The notes: generated from the letters alone by a model not told the origin. 51,816 bases of DNA from Synechococcus sp. CS-1325 (GCA_025128135.1 JAHLYW010000034.1:1-51816), one strand, 5' to 3'. Shown: positions 41,266 through 50,343, counted from the stretch's first letter. A program made the numbers and translations.

Positions 41266-41652
41266 TCAGCCCCAGGGCACATCCAGAAATTCGACCAGCA
41301 GCACGCCCCGGTGGCTGCCGTGCAGTTTCACCAGCCCCCGTGCCGCGGCAGCTTCCATCCCAACGCGCTCGCGCTGCAGCTGTTCCGGGGTGGCAAGGAC
41401 CCGCACCCAGCCTCCAGTCATGAAGCCCTCGCTGCCTGTCTCGAATGGCTGCAGTCGGCGATGGCGATGGCTGTTGCGTTCGTAGTAGAGGCCCCCACCG
41501 GTTGGGTCGATGCCCTCTGCCCAAGCCTGATCGACCATCAGCTTGCCAATCGCCAGCGGATCCCGGGCCGCCTCATCGATTGCTTCTCCATCAAGCACAA
41601 GTGGGTTGCCCGGGTCCTCCCGGTTGTCGGAAACGATCAGGCGCTTGCTCAT
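41266..41652 (-). CDS. hypothetical protein (128 aa) next to the integrase
   Basis: A 128-residue protein (MSKRLIVSDNREDPGNPLVL…) with LAIGKLMVDQAWAEGIDPTG and GGWVRVLATPEQLQRERVGM, ending LLVEFLDVPWG. It is soluble and acidic at the start. No domain is recognised. It lies 153 bases downstream of the integrase on the same strand. It could be an excisionase-like or accessory protein, but there is no HTH to support that. Confidence 0.6.
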   Translation of the reverse strand: MSKRLIVSDNREDPGNPLVLDGEAIDEAARDPLAIGKLMVDQAWAEGIDPTGGGLYYERNSHRHRRLQPFETGSEGFMTGGWVRVLATPEQLQRERVGMEAAAARGLVKLHGSHRGVLLVEFLDVPWG

Positions 41653-41805
41653 GGCACTACGAATGCTGGGGATGGCTGATGCATGGCTGGTGATTCGCTC
41701 CGTGTCTACGCGAACCGCAGCAACCCTTGAGGCGGAAGGACTGCCACTTTCACTGTCCTTGCGCTGACTTCCACGGTCAAAGAAGCACCTGATGCCCGAG
41801 CTCGC

Positions 41806-43050
41806 TCAGCTCGCCTCTGCCCGCAAGATCGTGTTGGCCCGATCGAACGCCGCAATCGTCCCCGCGACACTGGCCCATGGATAGGAGCGGCAGTGAACCT
41901 CGAGGCTGTGGCCCATGGCCTGGGCCATGCTGCCGGCGTCGATCCCGCGTTGGTGCCCGCGCAGGCTGTAGCTGTGCCGGAAGCTGTAAGGCACAGCGCG
42001 CTGGACGTTGGCAGCCATCGTCTCGCGCAGGGATCGCCAAGCCTGCTGTCGGTTCAGAAAGGTCTTGATGCAATCAGCGGGACTGTTCCCACCGCCCAGT
42101 GGTGGCAATTCGATCAAGTTGGCCTGCCACCGTTTCAGCAGGTTCCAGCTGGTGGCTTCACCGTCTTCTCCAATCAGTGGCAGAGGGAAGAGCCGGCGCG
42201 ACTCGGTTGAACCTCCACCACTTCGCTTGCGGTAGGTGCACCACCAGTAGGGCTCTCGCGTTGAAGAATCCGTACGGATCGTCAGGTGCAGCAGCTCGAT
42301 CGGGCGTAGACCCAGCTCCGCCATTAGGCGGATGCCATCGGCCCAGCGCTGACCGGATGCACCCTCGGGCAGTGCTGCGAGCAGGTTCAGGATCTGCTGG
42401 TCGGTGAAGGGATCCCCCTTCTGGCTGGCAGACGCTGCCTCTCTGGATTTGATGCCGACGTGCTGCCTGAGATTGGCCGGCGGGGCCCAGAGAACAGGCA
42501 CCCCTGCGCGATGCACGCCGTAGCGCAGGAATTGAGCCAGCGACTGGGCACGGATCTGTCGCGTCCGGCTGCCAGGCGGCCAGGAGCGAATGCACTGATC
42601 CATGAGATCAGCTGGGTTCATCGGCGCCTTCCGGCCCGACAGGAGCTCCACGGCTGCTGAGACAACAGGCAGGTAGTGGGCTTCCCAGGTCTCTGGTTTG
42701 ACGGTCGTGCCGTGCTGCAGCTTCTGGATTCGAAAACCCTCCGCGACCGCAGCCCAGTTGATCGGCGCTGCCGGCGCTTCCCCGGCGGCCAGGGTTGCCG
42801 CTGACTTCAGGGTGTGGCCTTCGCCGACAAGGCGATAGATCGAGCGCACCCGTGCAACCGCATCACCGGTCTGCCCCTTGACCCAGTCGAAGGGGAGGGC
42901 CACGGAGGTCATCCGTCCGTCGGGGGCCTTCACTTCGAGACGCATCCGGCCGCGGTGCTCGCGCACCCACCAACCCTCACTCGTACTTGTACGAACGGAG
43001 GCCCGAAAACCCTTCACCCAGACCTGGTTATGGCTGACCCTTTCTGCCAT
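41806..43050 (-). CDS. tyrosine recombinase / integrase
   Basis: A 414-residue site-specific recombinase. The N-terminal half binds arms and core DNA (LAQFLRYGVHRAGVPVLWAP). The catalytic half has the first Arg in ELGLRPIELLHL, the second box in VPYSFRHSYSLRG, MGHSLEVHCRS and the nucleophile Tyr in RSYPWAS. In the second box a Tyr takes the place of the usual first His. The ATG at 43050 was chosen; the frame runs to 43146. The gene lies 134 bases from the tRNA-Pro fragment, so it very likely integrated the element there. Confidence 0.88.
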   Translation of the reverse strand: MAERVSHNQVWVKGFRASVRTSTSEGWWVREHRGRMRLEVKAPDGRMTSVALPFDWVKGQTGDAVARVRSIYRLVGEGHTLKSAATLAAGEAPAAPINWAAVAEGFRIQKLQHGTTVKPETWEAHYLPVVSAAVELLSGRKAPMNPADLMDQCIRSWPPGSRTRQIRAQSLAQFLRYGVHRAGVPVLWAPPANLRQHVGIKSREAASASQKGDPFTDQQILNLLAALPEGASGQRWADGIRLMAELGLRPIELLHLTIRTDSSTREPYWWCTYRKRSGGGSTESRRLFPLPLIGEDGEATSWNLLKRWQANLIELPPLGGGNSPADCIKTFLNRQQAWRSLRETMAANVQRAVPYSFRHSYSLRGHQRGIDAGSMAQAMGHSLEVHCRSYPWASVAGTIAAFDRANTILRAEAS

Positions 43051-43183
43051 AAAGCACCCGGCCAAGGATTCGTACAATTGTACGGAAAAATGGCTGTTTT
43101 GGTCCTGACAGGCCATGACAGCCTCTGACAAAGTCCCTTGCTGCAACGGGTTTCGCCAGTGGTGATCAGGATTTGTCTATTGG

Positions 43184-43225
43184 TTTGGGAGCACTAGGTC
43201 GCAGGTTCGAATCCTGTCGCCCCGA
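43184..43225 (+). other. attachment-site remnant: 3' part of tRNA-Pro(UGG)
   Basis: This fits tRNA positions 32-73 exactly: anticodon loop TTTGGGA (anticodon TGG), GCACT, variable AGGTC, T-arm GCAGG-TTCGAAT-CCTGT, acceptor CGCCCCG and discriminator A. The 5' half is absent: the bases before the loop (ATTGG) do not pair with GCACT. Recombination at the anticodon loop next to a tyrosine integrase is the normal cause, leaving a duplicate 3' end (attR). Confidence 0.85.
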
Positions 43226-43853
43226 TTGACTTCTCAGGGATTGCAAAACAGGAGATCGCTGGGCGGGAGCGTTCATGCCAAACCAGTGGGAATTCGCAGG
43301 GCGTGCCCGCAGGCCAAGACCCAATGGACCAGTACTGGGACCCCCGGCAACGAGGCCTGAGGGTCACACACAGCTGAGCAACAGCTCTGAAAATTCAGAT
43401 GACTGATCTGCTCCACCAGATTCAGGGCAGCAACTGGAGAGTGTTGCACCCTGACGAAGTGTTGCCTTGGCCTGAATGGGTTCACCCCTGCCAAGGCGGC
43501 GATGGGGCGCCAACGGGTTCGAATCGAGTGATCACCGCGACCGTTCTGCACACCCCTGAAATACAATTGATCTTGCACGAGCCAGCTGCAGGCCCCTGGA
43601 GCAATGTGATGGGTGCCAATTGTCAAATGGGCGGCAGGTGTTGTTTGAAGGTGGATGATTCACGGAATCCCCGATACATGAATCCAAACCACTCTCGAAC
43701 CACCTCGTTCGACCATCAGGCGTGGAACAACCAAAGCCTGACCACGGCCCCAGCAGTCCAACTGTGTCAATGAAAACAGGTGGTTATCGGACCCGTCTAT
43801 ATAGGGCTAGACAGGCTCAAGACCGGTTGCGGAGCCGTATCCCCAGAGATACA
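43226..43853. other. gene-poor stretch to the right of the attachment site
   Basis: About 630 bases without a convincing gene. Open frames here (for example 43399-43773) have no ribosome site, no conserved motif and poor composition. The base composition is visibly less GC-rich than neighbouring genes. Confidence 0.5.
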
Positions 43854-44161
43854 ATGGTGGGGTACTGGAGATTCGGGAGGCCACTGCCTATGCCGAATGG
43901 TTCCGTGGCCTGCGTGATCGAGCAGCGAAAGTTAGCATCGACATTCGGATCAGGCGTCTATCCCTGGGAAACCCAGGTGATGTCCGGCCAGTCGGACAAG
44001 GCGTCTCTGAGCTTCGTTTTCACCACGGCCCTGGCTAACGCATCTAATTCATTGACCCGGCCAACACAGTCGTCGTTCTTCTCACTGGTGCAGACAAGAG
44101 TGCTCAAGACAGGGACAACCAGCATGCCAATGATCTAGATCGAAACCTATTGGTGGTGTCA
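43854..44161 (+). pseudogene. inactivated ParE/HigB-type toxin gene
   Basis: The frame after the start reads VLEIREATAYAEWFRGLRDR, IRRLSLGNPGDVRPVGQGVS, ELRFHHGPG, then TAA-R-I-TAA, FIDPANTVVVLLTGADKSAQ. This is the standard HigB-like toxin with three lesions. An extra G in a GGGG run after ATGGT shifts the frame at the start. Two TAA codons stand where the family has Tyr (GPGYRxYF). It also lacks its own stop and runs into the antitoxin gene. Confidence 0.8.
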
Positions 44162-44509
44162 ATGACAAGAACCGAAACAACCATCTGGGATCCAGTCAAC
44201 CATTTCACAACCAGCGAAGCCATGGCGGCCTATCTTGAAGCCGCCTTTGAGGATGGAGATCCAAGCCTGGTGGCTGCTGCCTTAGGTGATATTGCTCGTT
44301 CAAAAGGCATGACGCAAATTGCGCGTGAAGCTGGAATGGGTAGAGAAAGTCTCTACAAGGCTCTCTCGTCTAGCGTTAACCCTGAACTGGCCACTGTCTT
44401 GAAGGTTATCTCTGCACTCGGGCTTCAGTTACATGCCAGTCCAGCCGATGAGGCGGAGACGGCCATCAAGCAATGCCATCCACCTGGTCTGCCTCCAATT
44501 GAATCTTGA
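44162..44509 (+). CDS. HigA-type antitoxin (addiction-module antidote)
   Basis: A 115-residue protein: FTTSEAMAAYLEAAFEDGDP, SLVAAALGDIARSKGMTQIA, REAGMGRESLYKALSSSVNP, ATVLKVISALGLQLHASPAD. This is the putative addiction-module antidote family with an HTH. The toxin before it is destroyed, so this is a solitary antitoxin that may still act as a regulator or protect against related toxins. Start: ATG at 44162, in frame with the toxin relic. Confidence 0.87.
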   Translation: MTRTETTIWDPVNHFTTSEAMAAYLEAAFEDGDPSLVAAALGDIARSKGMTQIAREAGMGRESLYKALSSSVNPELATVLKVISALGLQLHASPADEAETAIKQCHPPGLPPIES

Positions 44510-44572
44510 TCGACGCCTCGTATCCTTGCGGCCAGGTGATGGCAAGCGTTTTACCGATGGAGCAGCAATGGC

Positions 44573-45058
44573 ATGAACATCATCATTCTCGGCAATGCCG
44601 GAGCAGGCAAGAGCACCTTGTCCAGATCGATCATTGCCACGCGACCAGCCGCTGAATTATCACTGGACGAGGTGGCGTTTCACGGCAGCACCGAAAGACG
44701 GCCACTTCAAGATAGTATTGAAGATGTTAAGCATTGGATTTCAAGCCATGATAGATGGATCATCGAAGGCTGTTATTCTGACATCATTGAACCAGTATTG
44801 ATCTTCTGCGATGAGCTGATCTTTCTCAACCCTGGAGTAGATGCATGCGTTGCCCACTGCCGCAAGAGGCCATGGGAGCCTGAGAAGTTTGGTTCACGTC
44901 GTGAACAGGATGAGAACCTGGACAACCTGATTCAATGGGTTCGTTCCTACGAAACTCGCGCAGACGAGTACGGGCTTTCCAGACATCGAGCTCTCTACGA
45001 ATCCTTCCATGGGATAAAATCTGAGTTTGCGCATCCAAGCCAGTATGTAGCGGGGTAA
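44573..45058 (+). CDS. small P-loop kinase-like protein
   Basis: A 161-residue nucleotide-binding protein of the adenylate-kinase/FlaR type: MNIIILGNAGAGKSTLSRSI carries Walker A, LSLDEVAFHGSTERR holds an acidic substrate-binding part, RWIIEGCYSDIIEPVL a Walker B-like strand, and CRKRPWEPEKFGSRREQDEN a lid. The substrate is unknown. It stands alone, 63 bases after the antitoxin gene. The following 212 bases (45059-45270) contain no gene. Confidence 0.78.
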   Translation: MNIIILGNAGAGKSTLSRSIIATRPAAELSLDEVAFHGSTERRPLQDSIEDVKHWISSHDRWIIEGCYSDIIEPVLIFCDELIFLNPGVDACVAHCRKRPWEPEKFGSRREQDENLDNLIQWVRSYETRADEYGLSRHRALYESFHGIKSEFAHPSQYVAG

Positions 45059-45270
45059 CAAGGCCATCCACCATGTCCGTAGCCGCAGGGTTCCTGCTTG
45101 GAACCTCAACATGCTTGCGGCTTTGTCCAGGTCAGCACTATTCAGAAGTAAGCATCCTGCTGAAGAACAAGCTTTGCCGCCGATTTCGCTGATATCGTTT
45201 CGATCAATATCAAGGCGGAATGATAACGAAGGCCTAACTGGCTAAACCCAACGCCTCGGCGTGCACGCTT

Positions 45271-46971
45271 TCAAGCCACCGACCCACAGCAGGTCACCAG
45301 AACCAGATCCGGCTCCGCAGCTGGTGTGATCAGAAAGGGACCGAGGCGAGCCTGCTGCTGCGGGCCGGATTCCGCCAGTAGGGCAGCGAGGCTTGAGCTC
45401 GCCGCACCAGGCGCACCGTTCAGCGGCATGGCCTGGCCAAAGAAGCGATGCAGCTGGGCCAGGCTGGTTTGCGCGTTGAAGGCCAGCACCAGGCCGACCG
45501 GAGGGGACGACGGCTCCGGGTCTGGGTCGAACAACCGATCCATCAGTGGCTTGAGCTGGGTGCGCAACGCCACGAACACATGATCTCCAGGCTGGAGGGC
45601 CGTTCCGCCACGCGGCATCACCACCTGCCGGCCGCGCAGGATCAGGGTCATCAGCACCCCATCGGGGAGGGGAAGATCTCGCAGCAACTGGCCAGCCACC
45701 CGGGCGCCGGGCTTCACGGTGTAGTCGACGATCTCCCCATCAACCTGACGCAGGGCATTGATCTCCACCGACAAGGCGGGCACGGCGTCGGCAGGGCGGC
45801 CGATCTGCAACCAGCGTGCCACCAGCGGCAGAGACCAGCCCTGAGTGAGCGCCGAGATCAGCACCACGAAGAACACGGCATTGAAGATCGTCTGGCTCTG
45901 GGGCACACCCGCCATCAGCGGGAAGGTGGCCAGGGTGATCGGAACCGCGCCCTTGAGCCCAACCCAGGACAGGAACAGGAGTTCACGGCGCCGAAAGCGG
46001 AACGGCCAGGTCGCCACCGCGACGGCGACGGGCCTGGCCACCACGATCAAGACCAGAGCGATCAGCAGACCCTCGCCGGCAACCGCCAGCAGGCGGCTGG
46101 GGAAGCTGAGCAACCCCAGCATCACGAACAGCAGGATCTGGCCCAGCCAGGCCATGGCGTCGTGAAAGGAGAAGATCCCCCGGCGAAACACGATCGAACT
46201 GCTGCCGAGCACGATGCCGGCGATGTAGACAGCGAGGAAACCACTGCCACCCAGCACCGCCGCCAACCCGAAGGCCACCAGCCCGAAGGACAGCGCCAGC
46301 AGGGGGTAGAGGCCCGGGTAATCCAGGTTGATCCGGTTGACACTCCAGATCGCCAGCCGCCCCACACCGAGGCCCATCAGGCTGCCGATGCCGAACTGGG
46401 CCAGGAACAGCAGCGCCAGGTCCTGGGGGGAAGAGGTGTTGCCGCTGATCACGCCGATCAACCCCAGCGTGAGGAAGATCGCCATCGGATCGTTGGAGCC
46501 GCTCTCCACTTCAAGGGTGGCCGTGAGCCGTTCGGGAAGCTTCAGGCCGCTGGAGCGGAGCACCGAGAACACGGCAGCCGCATCGGTGGAGCCGACGATG
46601 CTGCCCAGCAGCAATCCCTGCAACAGGGGCATCTTCAGCACCCAGGCCGCCGCCAGGCCCGTGAGCAGCGAGGTGAGCAGAACGCCGATGGTTGAAAGCG
46701 ACAGCGCCGTCCGCCAGACCCGTTGCACAGAGGTGAGCGAGGTCCGCAGTCCACCGTCGAACAGGATCAGCGACAGAGCGACGCTGCCGACGCTGTTGGC
46801 CAGGGGATAGTTCTCGAACGGGATCCGCCCCAGCCCTTCCGAGCCCGCCAGCATCCCCACCGAGAGGAACAACACCAACACAGGAACACCGAACCGGGCC
46901 GAGAACTTGCTGGAGACAATGCCCAGCAGTAACAGCACTCCCGCCAGCAGCACGGCTGCGTTGATCGACAC
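45271..46971 (-). CDS. potassium/proton antiporter (CvrA/NhaP2 type)
   Basis: A 566-residue CPA1-type antiporter with about 12 membrane segments, including VLLLLGIVSSKFSARFGVPV, LLLGSIVGSTDAAAVFSVLR and ATLEVESGSNDPMAIFLTLG, which carries the conserved GSNDP ion site. After about residue 400 a cytoplasmic RCK/TrkA-C-like domain follows (GEIVDYTVKPGARVAGQLLR, TLILRGRQVVMPRGGTALQP). It exchanges K+ (or Na+) for H+ across the plasma membrane. Monocistronic. Confidence 0.88.
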   Translation of the reverse strand: MSINAAVLLAGVLLLLGIVSSKFSARFGVPVLVLFLSVGMLAGSEGLGRIPFENYPLANSVGSVALSLILFDGGLRTSLTSVQRVWRTALSLSTIGVLLTSLLTGLAAAWVLKMPLLQGLLLGSIVGSTDAAAVFSVLRSSGLKLPERLTATLEVESGSNDPMAIFLTLGLIGVISGNTSSPQDLALLFLAQFGIGSLMGLGVGRLAIWSVNRINLDYPGLYPLLALSFGLVAFGLAAVLGGSGFLAVYIAGIVLGSSSIVFRRGIFSFHDAMAWLGQILLFVMLGLLSFPSRLLAVAGEGLLIALVLIVVARPVAVAVATWPFRFRRRELLFLSWVGLKGAVPITLATFPLMAGVPQSQTIFNAVFFVVLISALTQGWSLPLVARWLQIGRPADAVPALSVEINALRQVDGEIVDYTVKPGARVAGQLLRDLPLPDGVLMTLILRGRQVVMPRGGTALQPGDHVFVALRTQLKPLMDRLFDPDPEPSSPPVGLVLAFNAQTSLAQLHRFFGQAMPLNGAPGAASSSLAALLAESGPQQQARLGPFLITPAAEPDLVLVTCCGSVA

Positions 46972-47068
46972 GCTCCCTCAGCCAGCGCAGCCCTTCAAAG
47001 AATGGCCCAACTCCTGAACCATGCACCATCTCAGGGCCCAGAGAAGCTGGTTGCGCTGCTGAGGGGCT

Positions 47069-47377
47069 TCAGGCGTTCTGCCGCACCCGTTTCACAGCCA
47101 GGCCCGCCTCTGTGGCCGTGACACCGGCCAGCACCACCAGGCCGACCAGCCCCACCAGCTGGTTCTGGGCTTCAGCAGCCGCCTCGGCGTTCTGGGCCAG
47201 CGCGGCTCCGGCCACGAACCAGGCAGTCGCCAGGGCCGAGGTGATCCAGTAGGCCTTCCAACGGCGCTGGTAGAGGTAGCCGGCACCCAGCCCTGGCACC
47301 ACATTCAGCACCACCGCCACCCAGCCGGCGGAGGCGGCCAGGATCTGCTCACGGGTGGGGGCCATGGTGTGATTCAT
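47069..47377 (-). CDS. small membrane protein (102 aa)
   Basis: Begins MNHTMAPTREQILAASAGWV. A TM2-like hairpin follows, VVLNVVPGLGAGYLYQRRWK, AYWITSALATAWFVAGAALA, with a last helix QLVGLVGLVVLAGVTATEAG. Small cyanobacterial proteins of this type have no assigned function. A GTG four codons earlier (47389) is possible. It ends 97 bases from the antiporter start. Confidence 0.7.
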   Translation of the reverse strand: MNHTMAPTREQILAASAGWVAVVLNVVPGLGAGYLYQRRWKAYWITSALATAWFVAGAALAQNAEAAAEAQNQLVGLVGLVVLAGVTATEAGLAVKRVRQNA

Positions 47378-47422
47378 CACTGAGCTCACTCTGGCGGTGG
47401 TGGAGCGCTGGTGGGGGCAGGT

Positions 47423-48154
47423 TCAGCCGGGCGCACCCAGCAGCTCCGCCAGCGGCACGAAGCTGTAGCCGCGTTGGCGCAGCTCGGGAATGATCCGCCG
47501 CAGGGTGGCCTGGGTGCGTGGGCTCAACGCTGGCGTGTCGTGGAGCACCAGGATCCCGCCGGGGTGGGCGTTGAGCCGCACGAACATCCGCACGAACCAC
47601 AGCGGTGGCAGATAGGTGTCCCAGGGAAAGATCGAGCCCAGCACCAGCCGGTAGCGGCGCTCGGCCAGCCAGCCGAGCATCGCCGTATGGAACCAGGCCC
47701 GCCCCGGACGGCACCAGCGCCAGTGCAGCGTCTGCGGTGCGGCGGCCTGCTCGATCGCCTGTTCGGTGCTCTCCAGTTCGCCCAGGAACTCGGTCCTGTC
47801 GAGGCCGGCGGAGCGCGCGTCGATCCACAGGTGGTTGCCGATGGCGTGGCCCTGCTCCAAGGCCCGGCGGGGAAAGTGCGGGTCGTTCGGCAGATGGGAG
47901 CCGATCAGGAAGAAGGTGGCCGGCACCTGCAGCTCCCGCAGCAGCTCCAGCAGGGCGTCGGAGCCAGGGCCACTGGGGCCGTCATCAATCGTGAGCGCCA
48001 GCCGCCGCTGCCTGTCACCGCCACAGAACACCACCTGCGGGTTGAGCGGCGCCAGCAGCCCCCGGATCACCAGCGAGGGCAGCAGCGCGATCACCCCAGC
48101 CAGCAGGAGCAGCAGGGCGAGGGCGAAGCCCGGCAGGGTGGGGAGTGGGGACAT
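47423..48154 (-). CDS. polysaccharide deacetylase (NodB homology)
   Basis: A 243-residue protein with an N-terminal membrane anchor (ALALLLLLAGVIALLPSLV) and a NodB domain: LALTIDDGPSGPGSDALLEL (catalytic and metal Asp), ATFFLIGSHLPND, GHAIGNHLWID (metal His; the second His of the usual HxxxH is here Asp) and ILVLHDTP. Family members remove acetyl groups from chitin-like glycans or peptidoglycan outside the membrane. The altered second metal ligand may change activity. Confidence 0.83.
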   Translation of the reverse strand: MSPLPTLPGFALALLLLLAGVIALLPSLVIRGLLAPLNPQVVFCGGDRQRRLALTIDDGPSGPGSDALLELLRELQVPATFFLIGSHLPNDPHFPRRALEQGHAIGNHLWIDARSAGLDRTEFLGELESTEQAIEQAAAPQTLHWRWCRPGRAWFHTAMLGWLAERRYRLVLGSIFPWDTYLPPLWFVRMFVRLNAHPGGILVLHDTPALSPRTQATLRRIIPELRQRGYSFVPLAELLGAPG

Positions 48155-48202
48155 GGCGGGGGATTGGCGGCTGGCGGAGGCGGTTCAGGCCGTGCTGGTG
48201 GC

Positions 48203-49330
48203 TCAACCAAAGCCGGCCCCACCGGATCGCCGCTGACGTTCCCTGCCTGGCACGGCCACCGGCCACAGCCACCAGCGCCCCTGATCTCCACCGGCGGCCA
48301 GATGCAATCCGTCCGGACGCCAGGCCAGCGCCTGGAACCCCTGGCCTTCCCCTTCGAGCGCCTGCAGCAGGCGGCCGCGGCCATCCCAGAGGCCCACGCT
48401 GCCATCGGCGGAGGCACTGGCCAGCAGGGGGCGGCCCGGCGCGAAGGCCAGGGCCTGCACACGCTGTTCATGCCAGAGCAGCGGCTCCGGTTTCCAGCCC
48501 TGTTCACTGCGATCCTGCTGTTGCCACAGCACCACGTGGTCGGCGGCGGCCACGGCCAGGGAGGGCGCCAGCTTGCCGGGCTGATCGCTCCAGGCCAGCG
48601 CCCGCACCTTGGCCGGGAAGCCACTGAACTGCCAGGGCCGCCCATCGCCCGCCTCGGGCCAGAGCAGCAGGGAGCGGTCCATCTGGCCACAGGCGAGCAG
48701 GTGGCCCACCGGCGAGAAGGCCAGGGCCAGACTCACGGAAGCGGTGGGGGCACGCCGGGGGGCGGCGGCGGGATCGAGAGGGTTCCACAGCGCCAGCTCG
48801 CCATGACAGCTCGCCGCCAGCCGCCTGCCGTCGGCACTCCAGGCCAGGCTCTGCGCGGTGCCGGGCAGCTCCAGGCTGCCGGGGTGCCACTGCCGCACGG
48901 CCCCATCCCAGAGCCGCACCCGGCGGCCCGCCGCCACCGCCAGCAGCAGGCCAGCCGGCTGCCAGACCGCCGCATCCAGCCAGCCGGCGCCAAGCGGCAG
49001 CGGCGCGAAGGCCATCGGCCGCACCCCGCTGCCCCCCAGCTCCCAGAGCAGCAGCTCCCCGGCCTGGCCCACCGCCATCAGGAACTGACCATCGGCACTG
49101 AAGCCGATCGCATCAAGGCTGGCATCGTGATCGCCCCGCAGCAGCTCCTCGCAACCGGCGCGGAAATCGAGCAGCAGCAGTTCGCCGCCGGCACTGGCGA
49201 TCGCCAGAGCGTTCCCATCCGCTGACCAGCTCAGCGCGGTGATCGCTTGCTGCAGCTGCCCGCAGAGCCGTTCCTGCACCAGCGGCGCCGTGCCCTTCAC
49301 TGCAGCAGCCCCCTCAGGCGACACAAGCAT
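48203..49330 (-). CDS. WD40-repeat protein paired with COG0523 GTPase
   Basis: A 375-residue beta-propeller with about seven WD-type repeats, for example AITALSWSADGNALAIASAG, LDAIGFSADGQFLMAVGQAG, VQALAFAPGRPLLASASADG, SVGLWDG. Its start overlaps the end of the COG0523 gene by 17 bases. In cyanobacteria such WD40 proteins are repeatedly found beside CobW/COG0523 genes and belong to zinc-responsive sets. It is likely a partner or scaffold of that GTPase. The ATG at 49330 was preferred to a TTG at 49360. Confidence 0.85.
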   Translation of the reverse strand: MLVSPEGAAAVKGTAPLVQERLCGQLQQAITALSWSADGNALAIASAGGELLLLDFRAGCEELLRGDHDASLDAIGFSADGQFLMAVGQAGELLLWELGGSGVRPMAFAPLPLGAGWLDAAVWQPAGLLLAVAAGRRVRLWDGAVRQWHPGSLELPGTAQSLAWSADGRRLAASCHGELALWNPLDPAAAPRRAPTASVSLALAFSPVGHLLACGQMDRSLLLWPEAGDGRPWQFSGFPAKVRALAWSDQPGKLAPSLAVAAADHVVLWQQQDRSEQGWKPEPLLWHEQRVQALAFAPGRPLLASASADGSVGLWDGRGRLLQALEGEGQGFQALAWRPDGLHLAAGGDQGRWWLWPVAVPGRERQRRSGGAGFG

Positions 49331-50297
49331 TGAAGCCAGACCGCAGGCCTTTGGTATCAAGATCGCGGCCGATGATCACGAATTCGGTGCAGCGCCGCTC
49401 ACCATCTTTCCAGGGGCGATCGAAATCGCCATCCAGCAGCATGTGCACCGCCTGGAACACGTAGCGCTCGTCTTTACCCTCCAGCTGGATGATGCCCTTC
49501 ATCCGAAACAGATCGGGCCCCCGCTCGGCCACCAGATCCGACAGCCAGCTGCCCAGCTTGTCGAGGCTCATCGGCCGCTCCTCCACGAACGCCACCGAGC
49601 CCACGGCGTCGTCGTGTTCGTGGGCATGCTCTTCGATCAGGAAGCCGGGATCGAGGCTCAGGGCCCGCTCCAGTTCGAACGCCCCCACACCCAGCAGCTG
49701 ATCGATCGGTGCATCGGCGTTGCAGGTGGTGAGCAGCCGTGCCATCGGGTTGATCGCCCGCACCCGCTGCTCGATCGCCTGCCGTTCGGCCTCCTCCACC
49801 AGATCCGCCTTGTTGAGCAGCAGCACATCGGCAAAGGCCAGCTGCTCCTGCACCTCCTCCGCCTCCCAGTGCTGTTGCACGTGCACCAGATCCACCAGGG
49901 TGATCACCGCATCGAGGCGCAGTTCATCACGCAGATCTTCATCCACGAAGAAGGTCTGGATGACGGGGGCGGGATCGGCCAGGCCGGTGGTTTCGATCAC
50001 CAGATGATCGAAGCGATCGCGCCGTTTCATCAGGTTGCCGATGATGCGGATCAGATCGCCACGCACGGTGCAACAGATGCAGCCGTTGTTCATCTCAAAG
50101 ATCTCTTCGTCGGCATCGATCACCAGTTGGTTGTCGATGCCCACCTCGCCGAATTCGTTCACGATCACCGCCACCTTGAGGCCGTGCTCGTGGGTGAGGA
50201 TCCGGTTCAGCAGTGTGGTTTTGCCGGCCCCGAGATAGCCGGTGAGCACGGTCACCGGCAGGCGGTCGGCGGCTGGAACGGCGCTGGTGAAGGCCAT
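49314..50297 (-). CDS. COG0523/CobW-family GTP-binding metallochaperone
   Basis: A 327-residue GTPase. Walker [10 protein letters not shown] lies at 20-28, and the metal site NNGCICCTV at 70-78 has Cys73, 75 and 76. [13 protein letters not shown] and LLLNKADL serve guanine binding. A His/Asp-rich stretch, EEHAHEHDD, precedes the CobW C-terminal domain ([20 protein letters not shown]). Subfamily members of this type deliver zinc to client proteins under shortage. The ATG at 50297 follows a possible Zur box by about 47 bases. It is co-transcribed with the WD40 gene. Confidence 0.9.
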   Translation of the reverse strand: MAFTSAVPAADRLPVTVLTGYLGAGKTTLLNRILTHEHGLKVAVIVNEFGEVGIDNQLVIDADEEIFEMNNGCICCTVRGDLIRIIGNLMKRRDRFDHLVIETTGLADPAPVIQTFFVDEDLRDELRLDAVITLVDLVHVQQHWEAEEVQEQLAFADVLLLNKADLVEEAERQAIEQRVRAINPMARLLTTCNADAPIDQLLGVGAFELERALSLDPGFLIEEHAHEHDDAVGSVAFVEERPMSLDKLGSWLSDLVAERGPDLFRMKGIIQLEGKDERYVFQAVHMLLDGDFDRPWKDGERRCTEFVIIGRDLDTKGLRSGFNACVA

Positions 50298-50343
50298 GGC
50301 AGGGGGGTGGGGAGCAGCCGGCAAGGCCGATGCCCCGCAGGAG

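Larger units (their letters stand above)
18286..43225. mobile_element. capsid-bearing integrated element ending at tRNA-Pro(UGG) remnant
   Basis: The right end is defined by a tyrosine recombinase and a 3' fragment of tRNA-Pro. Inside are ArdC-like, sigma factor, L,D-transpeptidase, capsid, fibre, Rad52-like, Gp157 and SLOG genes, all of phage or mobile type. The left end is uncertain: no intact tRNA-Pro or second attachment copy is seen, and I set it at the first mobile-type gene. Portal, terminase, protease and tape measure are not recognised. It may be a satellite, a decayed prophage or a domesticated module. Confidence 0.65.

Noticed and set aside
43399..43773. 124-codon plus-strand frame right of the attachment site
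   Set aside because: No ribosome site, no motif and a composition unlike proteins of this genome.
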